Source: Thermoleophilia bacterium (GTDB taxonomy: Bacteria > Actinomycetota > Thermoleophilia > Solirubrobacterales > 70-9). From it: 59,404 nt of DNA. The stretch spans positions 1 to 59,404 of the forward strand of contig JAENXK010000002.1 in NCBI GenBank assembly GCA_016649615.1, given 5' to 3'. The stretch's first letter is position 1. Each line of letters starts with the position of its first letter. Made by a program: the position numbers and the translations under genes. The notes under the pieces are model-generated. The model was not told where the DNA came from. It searched no databases and saw only the letters and a program-made list of their open reading frames with translations. This document shows positions 25,263 through 34,216 of this stretch, in pieces.

Positions 25263-25895
25263 TCAGTCGCTGCGCCGGCTGATCACGTATCGCCCGATCG
25301 GAATCAGGACGAGCATTGCCAGCGCGGCCCAGCCGTTGATGAAGGCGACCGGGATCGCGATCAGATAGACGATCGGTGCAACCGCGACCTTTTTTGTGAC
25401 CAGCCTGACGTGGGAGGGATTCACGTCCACGTGGAAGTGGCCTGTCTTGCCGGGGTAGGCCACCATCGCCAGTTGGGAGAAGCCGGCCAGGGACATGATC
25501 CCGGCGTAACAGGCGACCGCGAGGCCGTCAGGCACGTATTCGGCGAGCAGGGATGCGGCGAACGGCATGAAGGCGATCATCAGCAGGAAGAAGAGATTGA
25601 TCACCATCAGAGGTACGTCGATCGTGCGAAGGTGAGAAAAGACGAGTCGATGGGCAAGCCAGTAGTAGGCGATCACGGTAAAGCTCAGGACGAAGGCGAA
25701 GACCTCCGGCCGCAGTTCCCAGAGAGCGCTGCCGAGCTCTTCGCTGACCAGGGCATCCGGTATCTCCGGCACCGCGATGTCGAGCACCAGCAGCGTTATC
25801 GCGATCGCGATAACGCCATCGGTAAGAGCGGCCATCCGGCTCAGATCTTCGGACCTCTCGGCCGGCGTCTCGGTGGCAGCTGTGGTCGATTCCAT
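25263..25895 (-). CDS. TMEM175-family potassium channel-like membrane protein
   Basis: The 210-aa protein begins with a short polar segment and then RMAALTDGVIAIAITLLVLD, the TMEM175 (DUF1211) pore-helix signature; the usual FSD is LTD here. About six helices follow, including FAFVLSFTVIAYYWLAHRLV and LFFLLMIAFMPFAASLL. Bacterial TMEM175 proteins form potassium-permeable tetramers with a ring of hydrophobic residues as filter. The start at 25895 puts the signature at the normal distance from the N-terminus. No partner gene is evident. Confidence 0.88.
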   Translation of the reverse strand: MESTTAATETPAERSEDLSRMAALTDGVIAIAITLLVLDIAVPEIPDALVSEELGSALWELRPEVFAFVLSFTVIAYYWLAHRLVFSHLRTIDVPLMVINLFFLLMIAFMPFAASLLAEYVPDGLAVACYAGIMSLAGFSQLAMVAYPGKTGHFHVDVNPSHVRLVTKKVAVAPIVYLIAIPVAFINGWAALAMLVLIPIGRYVISRRSD

Positions 25896-26035
25896 CTGTT
25901 GAACGGGTTCCACGACGGGGCGTCGATCCCTTCCGGCGACAGCCGGATGGGCCGAGGCAGTCCCCGGGCAGGCCGAGGCAGGCAACCGGACCGGTTCATG
26001 CCGGAAGCCCGCACCTGTGGGAAGCTCCGTGTTCG

Positions 26036-27208
26036 ATGCCGAACGGAGACGAACTGGGCGCATTCTGCAGTCACGACACGGTTCGAGCCGAGCCATCGGG
26101 AGAGGGCCCGCTTTCGAACACGGATTTTGCCGCCAAGGACGTCATTGGTGTCGCGGGGCATGTCTGCTGCGCCGGCAACCCGGACTGGCTGGCCTCTCAC
26201 GATCCTGCTCCGGCGACTGCCCCGTCGGTCCGGCTGCTGCTCGAGGCGGGTGGGACGCTGGTCGGCAAGACGCGCTGCGACGAGCTCACTTACAGCATCG
26301 CCGGCCGCAACGCGCACTACGGGACGCCGGTCAACACGAGGGCGCCGGGCAGGCTGCCCGGCGGTTCTTCAAGCGGTTCGGCCGCGGCGGTGGCCGGCGG
26401 CCTCGTGGAGATCGCGCTCGGAACCGATACGACCGGGTCGATTCGCACGCCGGCGGCGCTCTGTGGCCTCTGGGGGCTGAGGCCGACCCTCGGAGCCATC
26501 GATACGACCGGGGTGGTGCCCCTGGCTCCGTCGTTCGACACCGTGGGAGCGCTGACGGCCGGCCCGGAACTGCTGCGTGCGACCAACGATCTGCTGCTAC
26601 GGCCGCCTGCGTTCGCGCCGGCATGGAAGGGGGCCGTCCTGCCGGACGACGCCTGGTCGCTGGCGGATCGGGAAGTTCGCGATGCGCTCGAACCGGGCGT
26701 CACCGCGCTGCGGCGAGCGCTTTCCGTTGAGCGGACCAGGTTCGCCGATGAAAGTCTGGAGCACTGGTCGGAAGCGGTCCGGGTCGTGCAGGCTCACGAT
26801 GTCTGGGCGGTGCACGGCGAATGGGTCGAGCGGGTCAGGCCGGAGTTCGGCCCGGGCGTCGGTCAGCGGATGCGGGCCGCGCGAGAGGTCACCGACGAGC
26901 AGTCGGACCGCTCGCGGCGTCTGTGTGAGGGGTTCGGGCGCAGGGTCCGCGAGCTGGTGCGCGACGACACGGTCGTGGTGATCCCGACCTGTCCCACCGT
27001 GCCGCCCCGAAGCGAGACTCCGGAGGAACAGCTGGGCGACTGGAGGTCCCGCGTCATGCAGCTGACCGCCGCGGCGAACGTATCCGGCCTTCCCCAGCTT
27101 GCGGTGCCTGCCGGCGAGGTCGGAGGGTTGCCGGCGAGCATCTCGCTGATCGGACCCGAAAACTCCGAGCCGGCGCTGATCGATCTCGCGGTCTCATGTG
27201 GCCTCTAG
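26036..27208 (+). CDS. Amidase-signature family enzyme
   Basis: The 390-aa enzyme has the amidase-signature triad. Lys34 is in FAAKDVIGVAG, the cis-Ser is in LPGGSSSGSAAAVAGG (Ser111-113), and nucleophile Ser135 is in LGTDTTGSIRTPAALCG. It lacks a long N-terminal extension and is shorter than GatA (about 480 aa), closer to stand-alone amidases acting on aryl or alkyl amides. GatB and GatC are absent here, so a tRNA-dependent role is unlikely. ATG 26036 has no clear ribosome site. It is divergent from the TMEM175 gene and convergent with the ATP-grasp gene. Confidence 0.88.
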   Translation: MPNGDELGAFCSHDTVRAEPSGEGPLSNTDFAAKDVIGVAGHVCCAGNPDWLASHDPAPATAPSVRLLLEAGGTLVGKTRCDELTYSIAGRNAHYGTPVNTRAPGRLPGGSSSGSAAAVAGGLVEIALGTDTTGSIRTPAALCGLWGLRPTLGAIDTTGVVPLAPSFDTVGALTAGPELLRATNDLLLRPPAFAPAWKGAVLPDDAWSLADREVRDALEPGVTALRRALSVERTRFADESLEHWSEAVRVVQAHDVWAVHGEWVERVRPEFGPGVGQRMRAAREVTDEQSDRSRRLCEGFGRRVRELVRDDTVVVIPTCPTVPPRSETPEEQLGDWRSRVMQLTAAANVSGLPQLAVPAGEVGGLPASISLIGPENSEPALIDLAVSCGL

Positions 27209-27232
27209 CCGCGGCCTGAGTCCGTCCGCTTC

Positions 27233-28597
27233 TCAGCCGAGCGGCTCGATCGCGAAGCTCGCCGCCACGCTGCCTCCGGTGTGCACGTTGGTTATCTCGT
27301 CCAGGCTGAGCCGGGTCAGCAGGCCACCTGACCGGCCTCCGAACATGAACGGATCCGTGTCCTCGAAGTAACTCTGCTCAGCCGGCGTTCCGGTTATGGT
27401 CGGATAGTCGGCGCCGTGCAGCGGCACCCGCCGCTGGACGATGTAATCGGACCCGAGCGCTTCACGGACCGAGCGTTCCCACTCCGCCTGGTCCTGGCGC
27501 CAGCCGAGCATCACGCCGGATCCGCCGAATTGGTGAGCCGGCTTCAGCACGAGGTGTTCGCGTTCGGCGAGAACGTGGTCGACCAGGCCGACCTTGCGAC
27601 CGGCCGGATCACTCGTGGCTTCGTCGGTCAGCCGGCGCCCCCAGGGCACGTGTTCCCTTACCGCCCTGCGCTCGGCGGCCGTGAAGCCGAAATCGTGAGC
27701 CGGATCGGTCATCAGGGCGAATATTCCCTTGTGGCCGAGCAGTTCGGAGCGAAACGGATTGACCATGCAGACGGAACCTGTCCGCACGGCGGAAAACAGA
27801 GGCTTCATATCGTCCCGCAGGTCAAGGCACTCGACGGTCGGCATCGCCCGAAGCAGGAGTTCAACCTCCCTTTCGCCGGCCTTCAATCGCCCGTTCTCGA
27901 AGCTGAGTTCGCGGTAGTCACAGACACTCGCATCGATTCCGTGTCGGCGGAAGCGCTCCGCGTTGATCTCCAGGCTGGAGGTCCGCACCGGATCACCGGT
28001 CCTGGTCATCAGAGTGATCGATGGCCGGCCCCGGCCACCGAACTGCCGCCAGGCGGTGAGCTGAGCCTCGAGCAGCGGCGGGATCAGCGGGAGCGGGCGG
28101 ACCCGGTATTCACGCTCGAAGGCCCGGAAAGTCTCGAGCTCGGCGAAGTATTCGAGGATCGAATCGTGGTGACCGGCGCCCCCGGGAGCGTCCGCGTTGA
28201 GCTCCAGGAAGTGAAGCCGGGTGCGGGCCAGCGATGCGTCGAGCCGGGCCAGCGCCCCGTCGGCGACCGGGGAGGCGGCGTCGAGTTCGACCAGTTCCCC
28301 GACCCACTCCATGAAAGGGCCGAAGTGGAGCCGGTGCAGGCGCTCATCAGAGAGCACGCCGTCCCGGACCTTGACCGCCGCGGAGAAGACGAGTTCCGCG
28401 GCCCGGGTCTGGCGGGCGAGCAGCTCTTCGGTGATCAGGTGCGGTCGCAGGACCGTGAGCAGCGGCCGGTCCCCGGCAACGATCCCTTCTTCGAACAGGC
28501 GGTCTCCGAGCTCGGCCCGGCGTTCGGCTGAGTCGACTTCCCCCGCGAGCAGCTCGCCCCAGCGCTCGCGAGCGCGATCAAGGACCTCGAAGCTCAC
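27233..28597 (-). CDS. ATP-grasp-like protein of unknown function
   Basis: This 454-aa protein from GTG 28597 lacks an obvious named family but shows features of circularly permuted/glutathionylspermidine-synthase-like ATP-grasp proteins. LHFLELNADAPGGAGHHDSI occurs in the N-terminal half, and EHLVLKPAHQFGGSGVMLGW with the nucleotide-binding Lys and glycine-rich loop is near residue 365. HVPWGRRLTDE and a final LDEITNVHTGGSVAASFAIE also match the late ATP-grasp metal site region. It may ligate a carboxylate to an amine or thiol. No peptide or thiol biosynthesis gene is next to it. The family assignment is tentative, the coding call firm. Confidence 0.68.
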   Translation of the reverse strand: MSFEVLDRARERWGELLAGEVDSAERRAELGDRLFEEGIVAGDRPLLTVLRPHLITEELLARQTRAAELVFSAAVKVRDGVLSDERLHRLHFGPFMEWVGELVELDAASPVADGALARLDASLARTRLHFLELNADAPGGAGHHDSILEYFAELETFRAFEREYRVRPLPLIPPLLEAQLTAWRQFGGRGRPSITLMTRTGDPVRTSSLEINAERFRRHGIDASVCDYRELSFENGRLKAGEREVELLLRAMPTVECLDLRDDMKPLFSAVRTGSVCMVNPFRSELLGHKGIFALMTDPAHDFGFTAAERRAVREHVPWGRRLTDEATSDPAGRKVGLVDHVLAEREHLVLKPAHQFGGSGVMLGWRQDQAEWERSVREALGSDYIVQRRVPLHGADYPTITGTPAEQSYFEDTDPFMFGGRSGGLLTRLSLDEITNVHTGGSVAASFAIEPLG

Positions 28598-28678
28598 GAC
28601 TGCGGTCCTGACAGACCCGGGACACCATCAAGGCAGAACCCGCCCGGTCCGGGGATCGATCGCCATGGCTGGCGCCGC

Positions 28679-28707
28679 TTGTAAGTAGTCCGGGGTCCGA
28701 TTAGGGT
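28679..28707 (+). promoter_or_regulatory. Promoter of the GTG-initiated methyltransferase gene (leaderless type)
   Basis: TTGTAA (28679-28684), a 17-nt spacer and TAGGGT (28702-28707) precede GTG 28716 by 8 nt, so the transcript should start at or within a base or two of the GTG. Confidence 0.5.
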
Positions 28708-28715
28708 CGAGGGTA

Positions 28716-29411
28716 GTGAACTACCGGCTTCTTTATGCGATGGGGTTCCATCCCTGGGAGGACCTGGCGGAGCACCGACCATACGCCGACGGGCTCCTGA
28801 GGTTGGTGGCCCGGGAGGAAGAGGGGCGCCGGCCACCGTTCGGTGCCGCGCTGGATGTCGGCACCGGCAGCGCAGTCTGGGGCGTCGAACTGGCGAGGCG
28901 GGGGTGGGACGTCACCGGGATAGACATCGTCGAGAAGGCCTTGAACAGAGCCCGGGAGCGCGTCGGCAAAGCCGGCGTCGAGATGCGGCTGATGTATGGC
29001 GACGTGACGAAACTGGGCGATGCGGGGTTCGGCTCGGACTTTCGCTTGATCCTGGACACCGGCACCTTCCATGGCCTGACCGATGATCAGCGCGCCGCGA
29101 TGGGCTCGGGGGTTGATGCGGTGGCAACAACTGATGCGACGGTGATCATCGACTGCTTCGCGCCCCGGCGCCGCGGTCCCCTGCCCCGCGGCGCAAGCCG
29201 GGCCGATGTGGAGCGGGCCTTCCCGGGGTGGGATGTGACCGACGTCGAAGTGGCGGATACCGAGCCCGACATGATCTCGAAACTTTTCAGGTTCGACGAG
29301 CGTTTCTACCGGCTCCGCCGGAACCGGGCTGAACGAAGCGACGACTCAGCCGGGCCGGACCCGGCTGCCGTTACGAGCGGACCGGTGAGTCTTCGGGCGT
29401 CTCCGAGCTGA
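28716..29411 (+). CDS. Class I SAM-dependent methyltransferase
   Basis: The 231-aa protein has motif I ALDVGTGSAVWGVEL (45-59), the acidic residue in VTGIDIVEKALNRAR, motif II MYGDVTKLGD and FRLILDTGTFHGLTDDQR. The last is a pattern of small actinobacterial thiopurine/thiol-methyltransferase-like proteins (TPMT-like class with D-x-G-T-F-H). A thiol or selenium/tellurium substrate is therefore possible but unproven. The GTG start is supported by a promoter whose -10 ends 8 nt upstream. Its last 41 nt overlap the end of the DUF2252 gene on the other strand. Confidence 0.83.
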   Translation: MNYRLLYAMGFHPWEDLAEHRPYADGLLRLVAREEEGRRPPFGAALDVGTGSAVWGVELARRGWDVTGIDIVEKALNRARERVGKAGVEMRLMYGDVTKLGDAGFGSDFRLILDTGTFHGLTDDQRAAMGSGVDAVATTDATVIIDCFAPRRRGPLPRGASRADVERAFPGWDVTDVEVADTEPDMISKLFRFDERFYRLRRNRAERSDDSAGPDPAAVTSGPVSLRASPS

Positions 29412-30804
29412 GACGCCCGGAGTCGATCGCTTCGCGGAATGCCTCGTAGTCGGCCTCGGCCTGGTCCGCGTAGACCTCGGCGAAGCGGGTCATCGACTTG
29501 GTGAAGGTGCCGCTCTTGCCGAGATAGGTGGCGATCGCCACCTCATCACCGGAGCGGGCGTGGGCGCGGGCCAGAGCTGCGCCGCAGATTCTGGCGTACC
29601 CCTCCAGTGCCGTGAAATCCATCGAGTCAACGTCTGCCGAGGCCTTCATGTCCTTGAGCTGGCGCCAGTAGTACTCCTGCCCGTCCACCTTGCCGCTCGA
29701 CCAGCCGAGGAAGATATCGCTGAAACTCTGCATCAGCCGCTGTCCCTCGACCACGCGACGCCCGTGTTTGCTGAATCGGCTTGACGGCAGCTCCGCCTCG
29801 AGTGCCGCTTTGTCGGCCTCCTTTACCTGCAGGAAGAGCGGATCCTTCTCGTCGCGCCCGATCAGCAGTACCGCGAAACAGCGGGTCCCGACGCTGCCGA
29901 CGCCGACCACCTTGAGTGCTGCATCGACGAACTCATATCTGGCGAGCAGCGTCTGCAGCTCCGGCGAGATCGTCTCGCGGTATCTCTCGAGCGAGGCCCG
30001 CACGGTCTCTTCGATCGATCGACCCGGGAAATGTGTTGCCAGGTCGCGCATGGGAACCAGCAGGGGCGGATCGCTGCGGATGCGCGCACGACCGTCAACC
30101 GTTTCGGTGAGCTTGCTGAAGGCACGCAGGCTGTTTCGGCGGTGTGCCTTCTTGACGCCCTTGTCGAACTTCTTGCGCTGCTTTTTGTTGCCGGTGACGT
30201 GGCTGCGGATTTCATCCGCCGTGATCGTCCGGTACCAGACATCGAGATTGCTCATTGCGGCCAGTCTCTGCATTATGGAGCGGTAGTAGTCGACGCCTGC
30301 GGCGACTACCGCCCGCACATCTTTGCGACTGAGCCCGACATTCCTCCCGGCAAGCACAAGGCTGGCTGCGAGGCGTTTGAGATCCCACTCCCATGGGCCC
30401 GGGAGCGTTTCGTCGAAGTCGTTTACGTCAAAGATAAGGGTGCGCTCCGGCGAGGCGAATCCTCCGAAGTTGGACAGGTGCGCGTCCCCGCACAGCTGCG
30501 CGCGGATCGAACTGTCCGGTGTTCCGGCGAGGTCGTTGGCCATGATCGCGGCGGTCCCGCGGTAGAAGGTGAACGCCGATACGCCCATGCGCTGGTGGCG
30601 GATCGGAACCAGGAACTGGAGCCGGCCCGCATCCTGGGCCATCAGGGTCTCGATCGGGTCGGGCCGGTCGGCGGCCGGGCTCCAATCACCGTGCGAGGAC
30701 CGCGGTGCCTGCTTGCGTGCTTCCCGCCCCCGTTCTTGCCGCTCTTCCACCGTGGGCAGTGTGCGTTCCGGCGGGCTATCGGCTGCGGTCGAGGAGCTGG
30801 ACAT
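29371..30804 (-). CDS. DUF2252 family protein
   Basis: The 477-aa protein has the DUF2252 hallmarks. These include MGVSAFTFYRGTAAIMANDL, AQLCGDAHLSNFGGFASPER, LIFDVNDFDETLPGPWEWDL with the DFDE core and LKRLAASLVLAGRN, followed by VGVGSVGTRCFAVLL and LARAHARSGD near the C-terminus. The G-D-x-H-x-x-N and D-x-N-D-F-D-E motifs resemble kinase-like (APH/HipA fold) active sites, so an ATP-dependent small-molecule or protein kinase activity is plausible but unverified. Its upstream region carries an unusual pyrimidine-rich (on this strand) tract. The 3' end overlaps the methyltransferase gene. Confidence 0.9.
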   Translation of the reverse strand: MSSSSTAADSPPERTLPTVEERQERGREARKQAPRSSHGDWSPAADRPDPIETLMAQDAGRLQFLVPIRHQRMGVSAFTFYRGTAAIMANDLAGTPDSSIRAQLCGDAHLSNFGGFASPERTLIFDVNDFDETLPGPWEWDLKRLAASLVLAGRNVGLSRKDVRAVVAAGVDYYRSIMQRLAAMSNLDVWYRTITADEIRSHVTGNKKQRKKFDKGVKKAHRRNSLRAFSKLTETVDGRARIRSDPPLLVPMRDLATHFPGRSIEETVRASLERYRETISPELQTLLARYEFVDAALKVVGVGSVGTRCFAVLLIGRDEKDPLFLQVKEADKAALEAELPSSRFSKHGRRVVEGQRLMQSFSDIFLGWSSGKVDGQEYYWRQLKDMKASADVDSMDFTALEGYARICGAALARAHARSGDEVAIATYLGKSGTFTKSMTRFAEVYADQAEADYEAFREAIDSGRLSSETPEDSPVRS

Positions 30805-31155
30805 CCGCGCCGCACACTAACAAGAAAGAAAGAACAAGAAAGAAGGTGAGGGGAAAGAGGAAAGAAGGTGAGGGGAAAGGAGCTTTCGCGGAAGGAGGGT
30901 GAGCGCAGTGAGGAGCGGCCGACACGTATGCGAACGGCAGGTCTGCGTGCTGCACAACTGCGTGCTGCGCGTCGGGCAGCAGCCCGGCATAGTTCTGCGA
31001 CGTGAACCAGGTACAGAGTTCGACCGGCAGCTCCCGCGCACTCGGGATCCATCCCGGTCGATGCCTGCGCGGCAAAGTGGTGGAAGCTGAGCGGTCCGAC
31101 CAGAACCGGTCATCGTCGCGCCGAACAGGGTGCCGATGAAAGGGTCACAGCTACC
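30805..31155. other. Intergenic region with polypurine tract and possible decayed coding sequence
   Basis: This 351-nt gap between divergent genes has two parts. Positions 30822-30882 on the plus strand are purines except for three bases, unlike the GC-balanced DNA around it. They contain a perfect 20-bp direct repeat (30838-30857 and 30860-30879, period 22). From about 30905 to 31150 the minus strand gives protein-like but frame-shifted stretches such as FIGTLFGATMT and VELCTWFTSQNYAGLLPDAQ, perhaps a decayed gene. I see no RNA gene or intact ORF. Confidence 0.5.
30838..30879. repeat. 20-bp direct repeat within a polypurine tract
   Basis: Two identical 20-mers at 30838-30857 and 30860-30879 are separated by two bases in the leader of the DUF2252 gene. 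On the transcribed minus strand they are C/U-rich. Confidence 0.8.
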
Positions 31156-32856
31156 GTGAACCTGCCGATCCGCAAATGGGTTGCGACCTACCGGCGCGAA
31201 TGGCTTTCGGGTGATCTGGTCGCGGGGCTGACCGTGGCCGCCGCGACGATCCCTGCGGCGCTCGCCTACGCGCAGCTGGCCGGACTGCCGGCCGTTTACG
31301 GTCTCTACGCGTCGGTCGTGCCGGCTTTTCTCTACGCGATCTTCGGCACCTCGCGGCAGCTTCAGATCGGCCCGGGCTCGACCCTCTCGATCCTGGTCGC
31401 CGCCAGCCTCGCCGGAACGCTCGTTTCTTCGAATCCCGACGAGGCGGTTGTCACGGCCGCCCTGCTGGCACTGGGCGCCGGCAGCATGCTGCTGGTGGCG
31501 GGACTGCTGCGCCTCGGCTTCATCGCCGACTTTCTTTCGGCGCCGGTCCTGACCGGATTCACTTCCGGGGCTGCCTTGATCATCATCGCCAGCCAGCTAC
31601 CCAAGGTCTTCGGGCTCGAAGTAGACGGCGACGGTTTCTTCGAGACGGTCTGGGGCGTTGTGTCCTCGCTGGGTGAGACAAACGTGCCCACGCTGGCGTT
31701 GGCGTCAGCGGCTGCGCTGCTGTTGCTGGTGATGCGGCAGTGGCTGCCGATGCTGCCGGCGAGCCTGATCGTGGTGGCGCTCGGGATCGTCGCGGTCACG
31801 GCCTTTGATCTGACTCAGGAGGGCGTTTCCGTGGTCGGCGAGATCCCGGCCGGATTGCCCGGGGTCGTCGTCCCCGATCTGGGAGGGATCACGGGCATTT
31901 TCGGGGCGTCGGCCGCGGTAGCCCTGCTCGTCTACGTCGAGACGATCGCGGTCTCGCGTGAGTTTGCCGGCCGGTACGGGTACAAGATCGACCCGAACCA
32001 GGAGCTGATCGCCTCCGGCGCGGCCAACCTCGGCGCCGGCCTGTTCCAGGGCTTCCCGGTCGATGGCAGCTTCTCGCAGAGTGCGCTCAATGACTCCGCG
32101 GGGGCCCGGACCCAGCTGGCCGGGGTCGTCACGGCCCTCGCGGTGGCGGTCGTGCTTTTGGCGTTCACCGGGTTGCTGGCCGACCTTCCCAATTCCGTGC
32201 TCGGTGCGATCATCATCGTCGCCGTTCTCCCCCTGGTCAAGATCGGCGAAATCAGGCGCCTCTGGCGCCTGCAGCGTGGAAGTGGTCGGGACCCGGTCTG
32301 GTTGCCGGCGCGACTGGACCTGGCCTCGGCCGCGGTCACCTTTACCGGGACGCTTCTGCTCGGCATTCTGCCGGGGATCCTGATCGGCGTGGCGATTACG
32401 ATTCTCGCTCTGCTGCAGCGCGCAACACGCCCGAACGTCGCCGAGCTGGGACTTGTCCCCGGGGAGCGGGCCTACCGCGACGTCGCCCGGCAGCCGGAAG
32501 CCGAGACCGTGCCCGGCCTGGTCATCCTGCGATGGGACGGGGAGTTGTTCTTCGCGAACATCTCACACTTCTGCGAGCAGGTGATGTCGCTGGTCGAGGG
32601 GGCAGACCCCGAGCCGAACGCGGTCCTGCTCGACGCCTCGGCAATCACCAGCGTCGACGTGACCGCGGCCGACATGCTCGCCGAGTTGATCGACGACCTC
32701 CAGGACCGCGGGCTCGTTGTGCTTCTCGCCCGCGCCCGGGGTCCGCTGCGGGACATCTTCGTCAGCACCGAACTCGAACAGGAAATCCTGTCCGAGCACC
32801 GGTTCCGCTCGGTCCGGCGGGCGGTTGAGTACTACCGCACCGACTTGGCGAAGTAG
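31156..32856 (+). CDS. SulP-family anion transporter with STAS domain
   Basis: The 566-aa protein has the SulP opening GDLVAGLTVAAATIPAALAY followed by LAGLPAVYGLYASVVP and GTSRQLQIGPGSTLSILVAA. There are 10-14 helices to about residue 420 (including FQGFPVDGSFSQSALNDSAG), then a cytosolic STAS domain (about 440-560) with LVILRWDGELFFANISHF and VLLDASAITSVDVTAADML. Family members move sulfate, bicarbonate or dicarboxylates, usually with protons or sodium. Conserved helix-10 residues cannot settle the ion here. The GTG start has no strong ribosome site. No sulfur assimilation gene is adjacent, so sulfate is only a family default. Confidence 0.9.
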   Translation: MNLPIRKWVATYRREWLSGDLVAGLTVAAATIPAALAYAQLAGLPAVYGLYASVVPAFLYAIFGTSRQLQIGPGSTLSILVAASLAGTLVSSNPDEAVVTAALLALGAGSMLLVAGLLRLGFIADFLSAPVLTGFTSGAALIIIASQLPKVFGLEVDGDGFFETVWGVVSSLGETNVPTLALASAAALLLLVMRQWLPMLPASLIVVALGIVAVTAFDLTQEGVSVVGEIPAGLPGVVVPDLGGITGIFGASAAVALLVYVETIAVSREFAGRYGYKIDPNQELIASGAANLGAGLFQGFPVDGSFSQSALNDSAGARTQLAGVVTALAVAVVLLAFTGLLADLPNSVLGAIIIVAVLPLVKIGEIRRLWRLQRGSGRDPVWLPARLDLASAAVTFTGTLLLGILPGILIGVAITILALLQRATRPNVAELGLVPGERAYRDVARQPEAETVPGLVILRWDGELFFANISHFCEQVMSLVEGADPEPNAVLLDASAITSVDVTAADMLAELIDDLQDRGLVVLLARARGPLRDIFVSTELEQEILSEHRFRSVRRAVEYYRTDLAK

Positions 32857-33008
32857 TAAAAGCTGCCGGCCATGGTGGCGATCGCTTGTCGGGCCGGGTT
32901 CCCCTATGCCCCGTCAGGTACCCATATCCGGTCTATAGAGCCGCCGATGGGTTTGGGACACTCCGACCGGCCCATGTCCGCACCAGTCGACGCCAGACTT
33001 CCTTCCCG

Positions 33009-34216
33009 ATGACGGCCCCCGACGCAGCGTCGGAGCCGCCGGTGCCGAAGGCCTCAAATCCGGTCCAGGAGGCAGTGCCCGGGGGTCTCAACTCGATTTC
33101 GATCTCGGTCTCGACGAAGACGATTCTCATATTCGTCGGGCTGATCGCGCTGACCTGGAGCTTCGTGGTGGTCGGCAGCACGCTGCTCGTCATATTCTCG
33201 CGATATTCCTGGTGATCGTGCTGGCGCCGGTGGTCGACTCGGCCCAGCAGCGTTTTTATATGGGGCGAGGGGCCGCCTCTTCGCTGGTTGTCCTGGGACT
33301 GACCGCGGTCATCGCGCTGTTGATGCTGATCGTGCTCTCGCCGCTGATCGACTCGGTCGGTGAATTCGCCGACGAGGTCCCGATGATCGTCAGCGAGTTC
33401 AATGAAAGCGGTCTCGGGAAGCAGCTCAACGACGAAAGCCACGCCAGCGAGTTTCTTCAGCAGAATGCGCCGAAGATCGTGTCCGGGGTCGGCAACGCGG
33501 CGGGCGGTCTGCTCGGCGTGACAGCTTCGGCGTTCGGAGTGTTCGTAATGGCATTCTCGGTGATCTTCATGACCCTTTTCCTGGTCAAGGACCTGCCGAG
33601 TTACCGGCGCTCGCTGCTCGGCCTACTCGGCAACGACGACGCGACCCGCTGGCACACGATCAGCGATCGGGTGATCACCACGACATCGCGTTACATGATC
33701 GGCAACATCGTGATCTCGCTGATCTGCGCCACGATTTACGGGGTGACCGCCGTCCTGCTCGGCCTTCCGTACCCACTCGCGCTCGCGGTGATCGCCGGGG
33801 TACTCGACATGATCCCGAATATCGGCTCGCTGCTCGCCGGCATTATCATCGGCATCCTCGCGCTAACGGTCAGCCCGCTGGCGCTGGTCATATTCGTGAT
33901 CGTGATCCTCGTCTACCAGCAGTTCGAGAACTACGTGCTGCAGCCGACTATCATCGGTAGGGCCGCCAATATCTCCGGATTCCTCGTGATCCTGAGCGTG
34001 CTGTTCTGGGGCGCCCTTTTCGGCGTCGTCGGCGCGATCGTCGGCGTGCCGATCACCGCGGCGATCCTGATCGTGATCAACGAACTCACCGTCGACCGCC
34101 GGGCCGGTAGGGCCGGGTTCAAGTCGACGGTGGCTGCGATGACGCTTCGGCGGCCACCTGCCGCCGCGAGGCCCGACTGGCCCACGGGTAGAGGGCGGCG
34201 GTCAGGACGACGCTGA
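33009..34216 (+). pseudogene. AI-2E family transporter/permease, frameshifted
   Basis: The N-terminal part (33009-33196) encodes SISISVSTKTILIFVGLIAL and a first helix ending STLLVIFS. The rest, in another frame from about 33197, continues AIFLVIVLAPVVDSAQQRF through the AI-2E/PerM core. Core landmarks are FLVKDLPSYRRSLLGL, LGLPYPLALAVIAGVLDMIP, NIGSLLAGIIIGILAL and YQQFENYVLQPTIIGRAANI. Loss of one C near 33197-33199 accounts for the shift, and the remaining frame is intact to 34216. The reconstructed protein of about 400 aa is an eight-helix PerM-type exporter of unknown substrate. Its last 98 nt overlap the MFS remnant on the other strand, so the end of the reading frame is probably not ancestral. 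Confidence 0.82.

Noticed and set aside
30822-30882. Series of ribosome-binding sites or a CRISPR-like repeat
   Set aside because: Only two copies with a 22-nt period and no spacers of CRISPR length; start codons are not placed after the purine runs.
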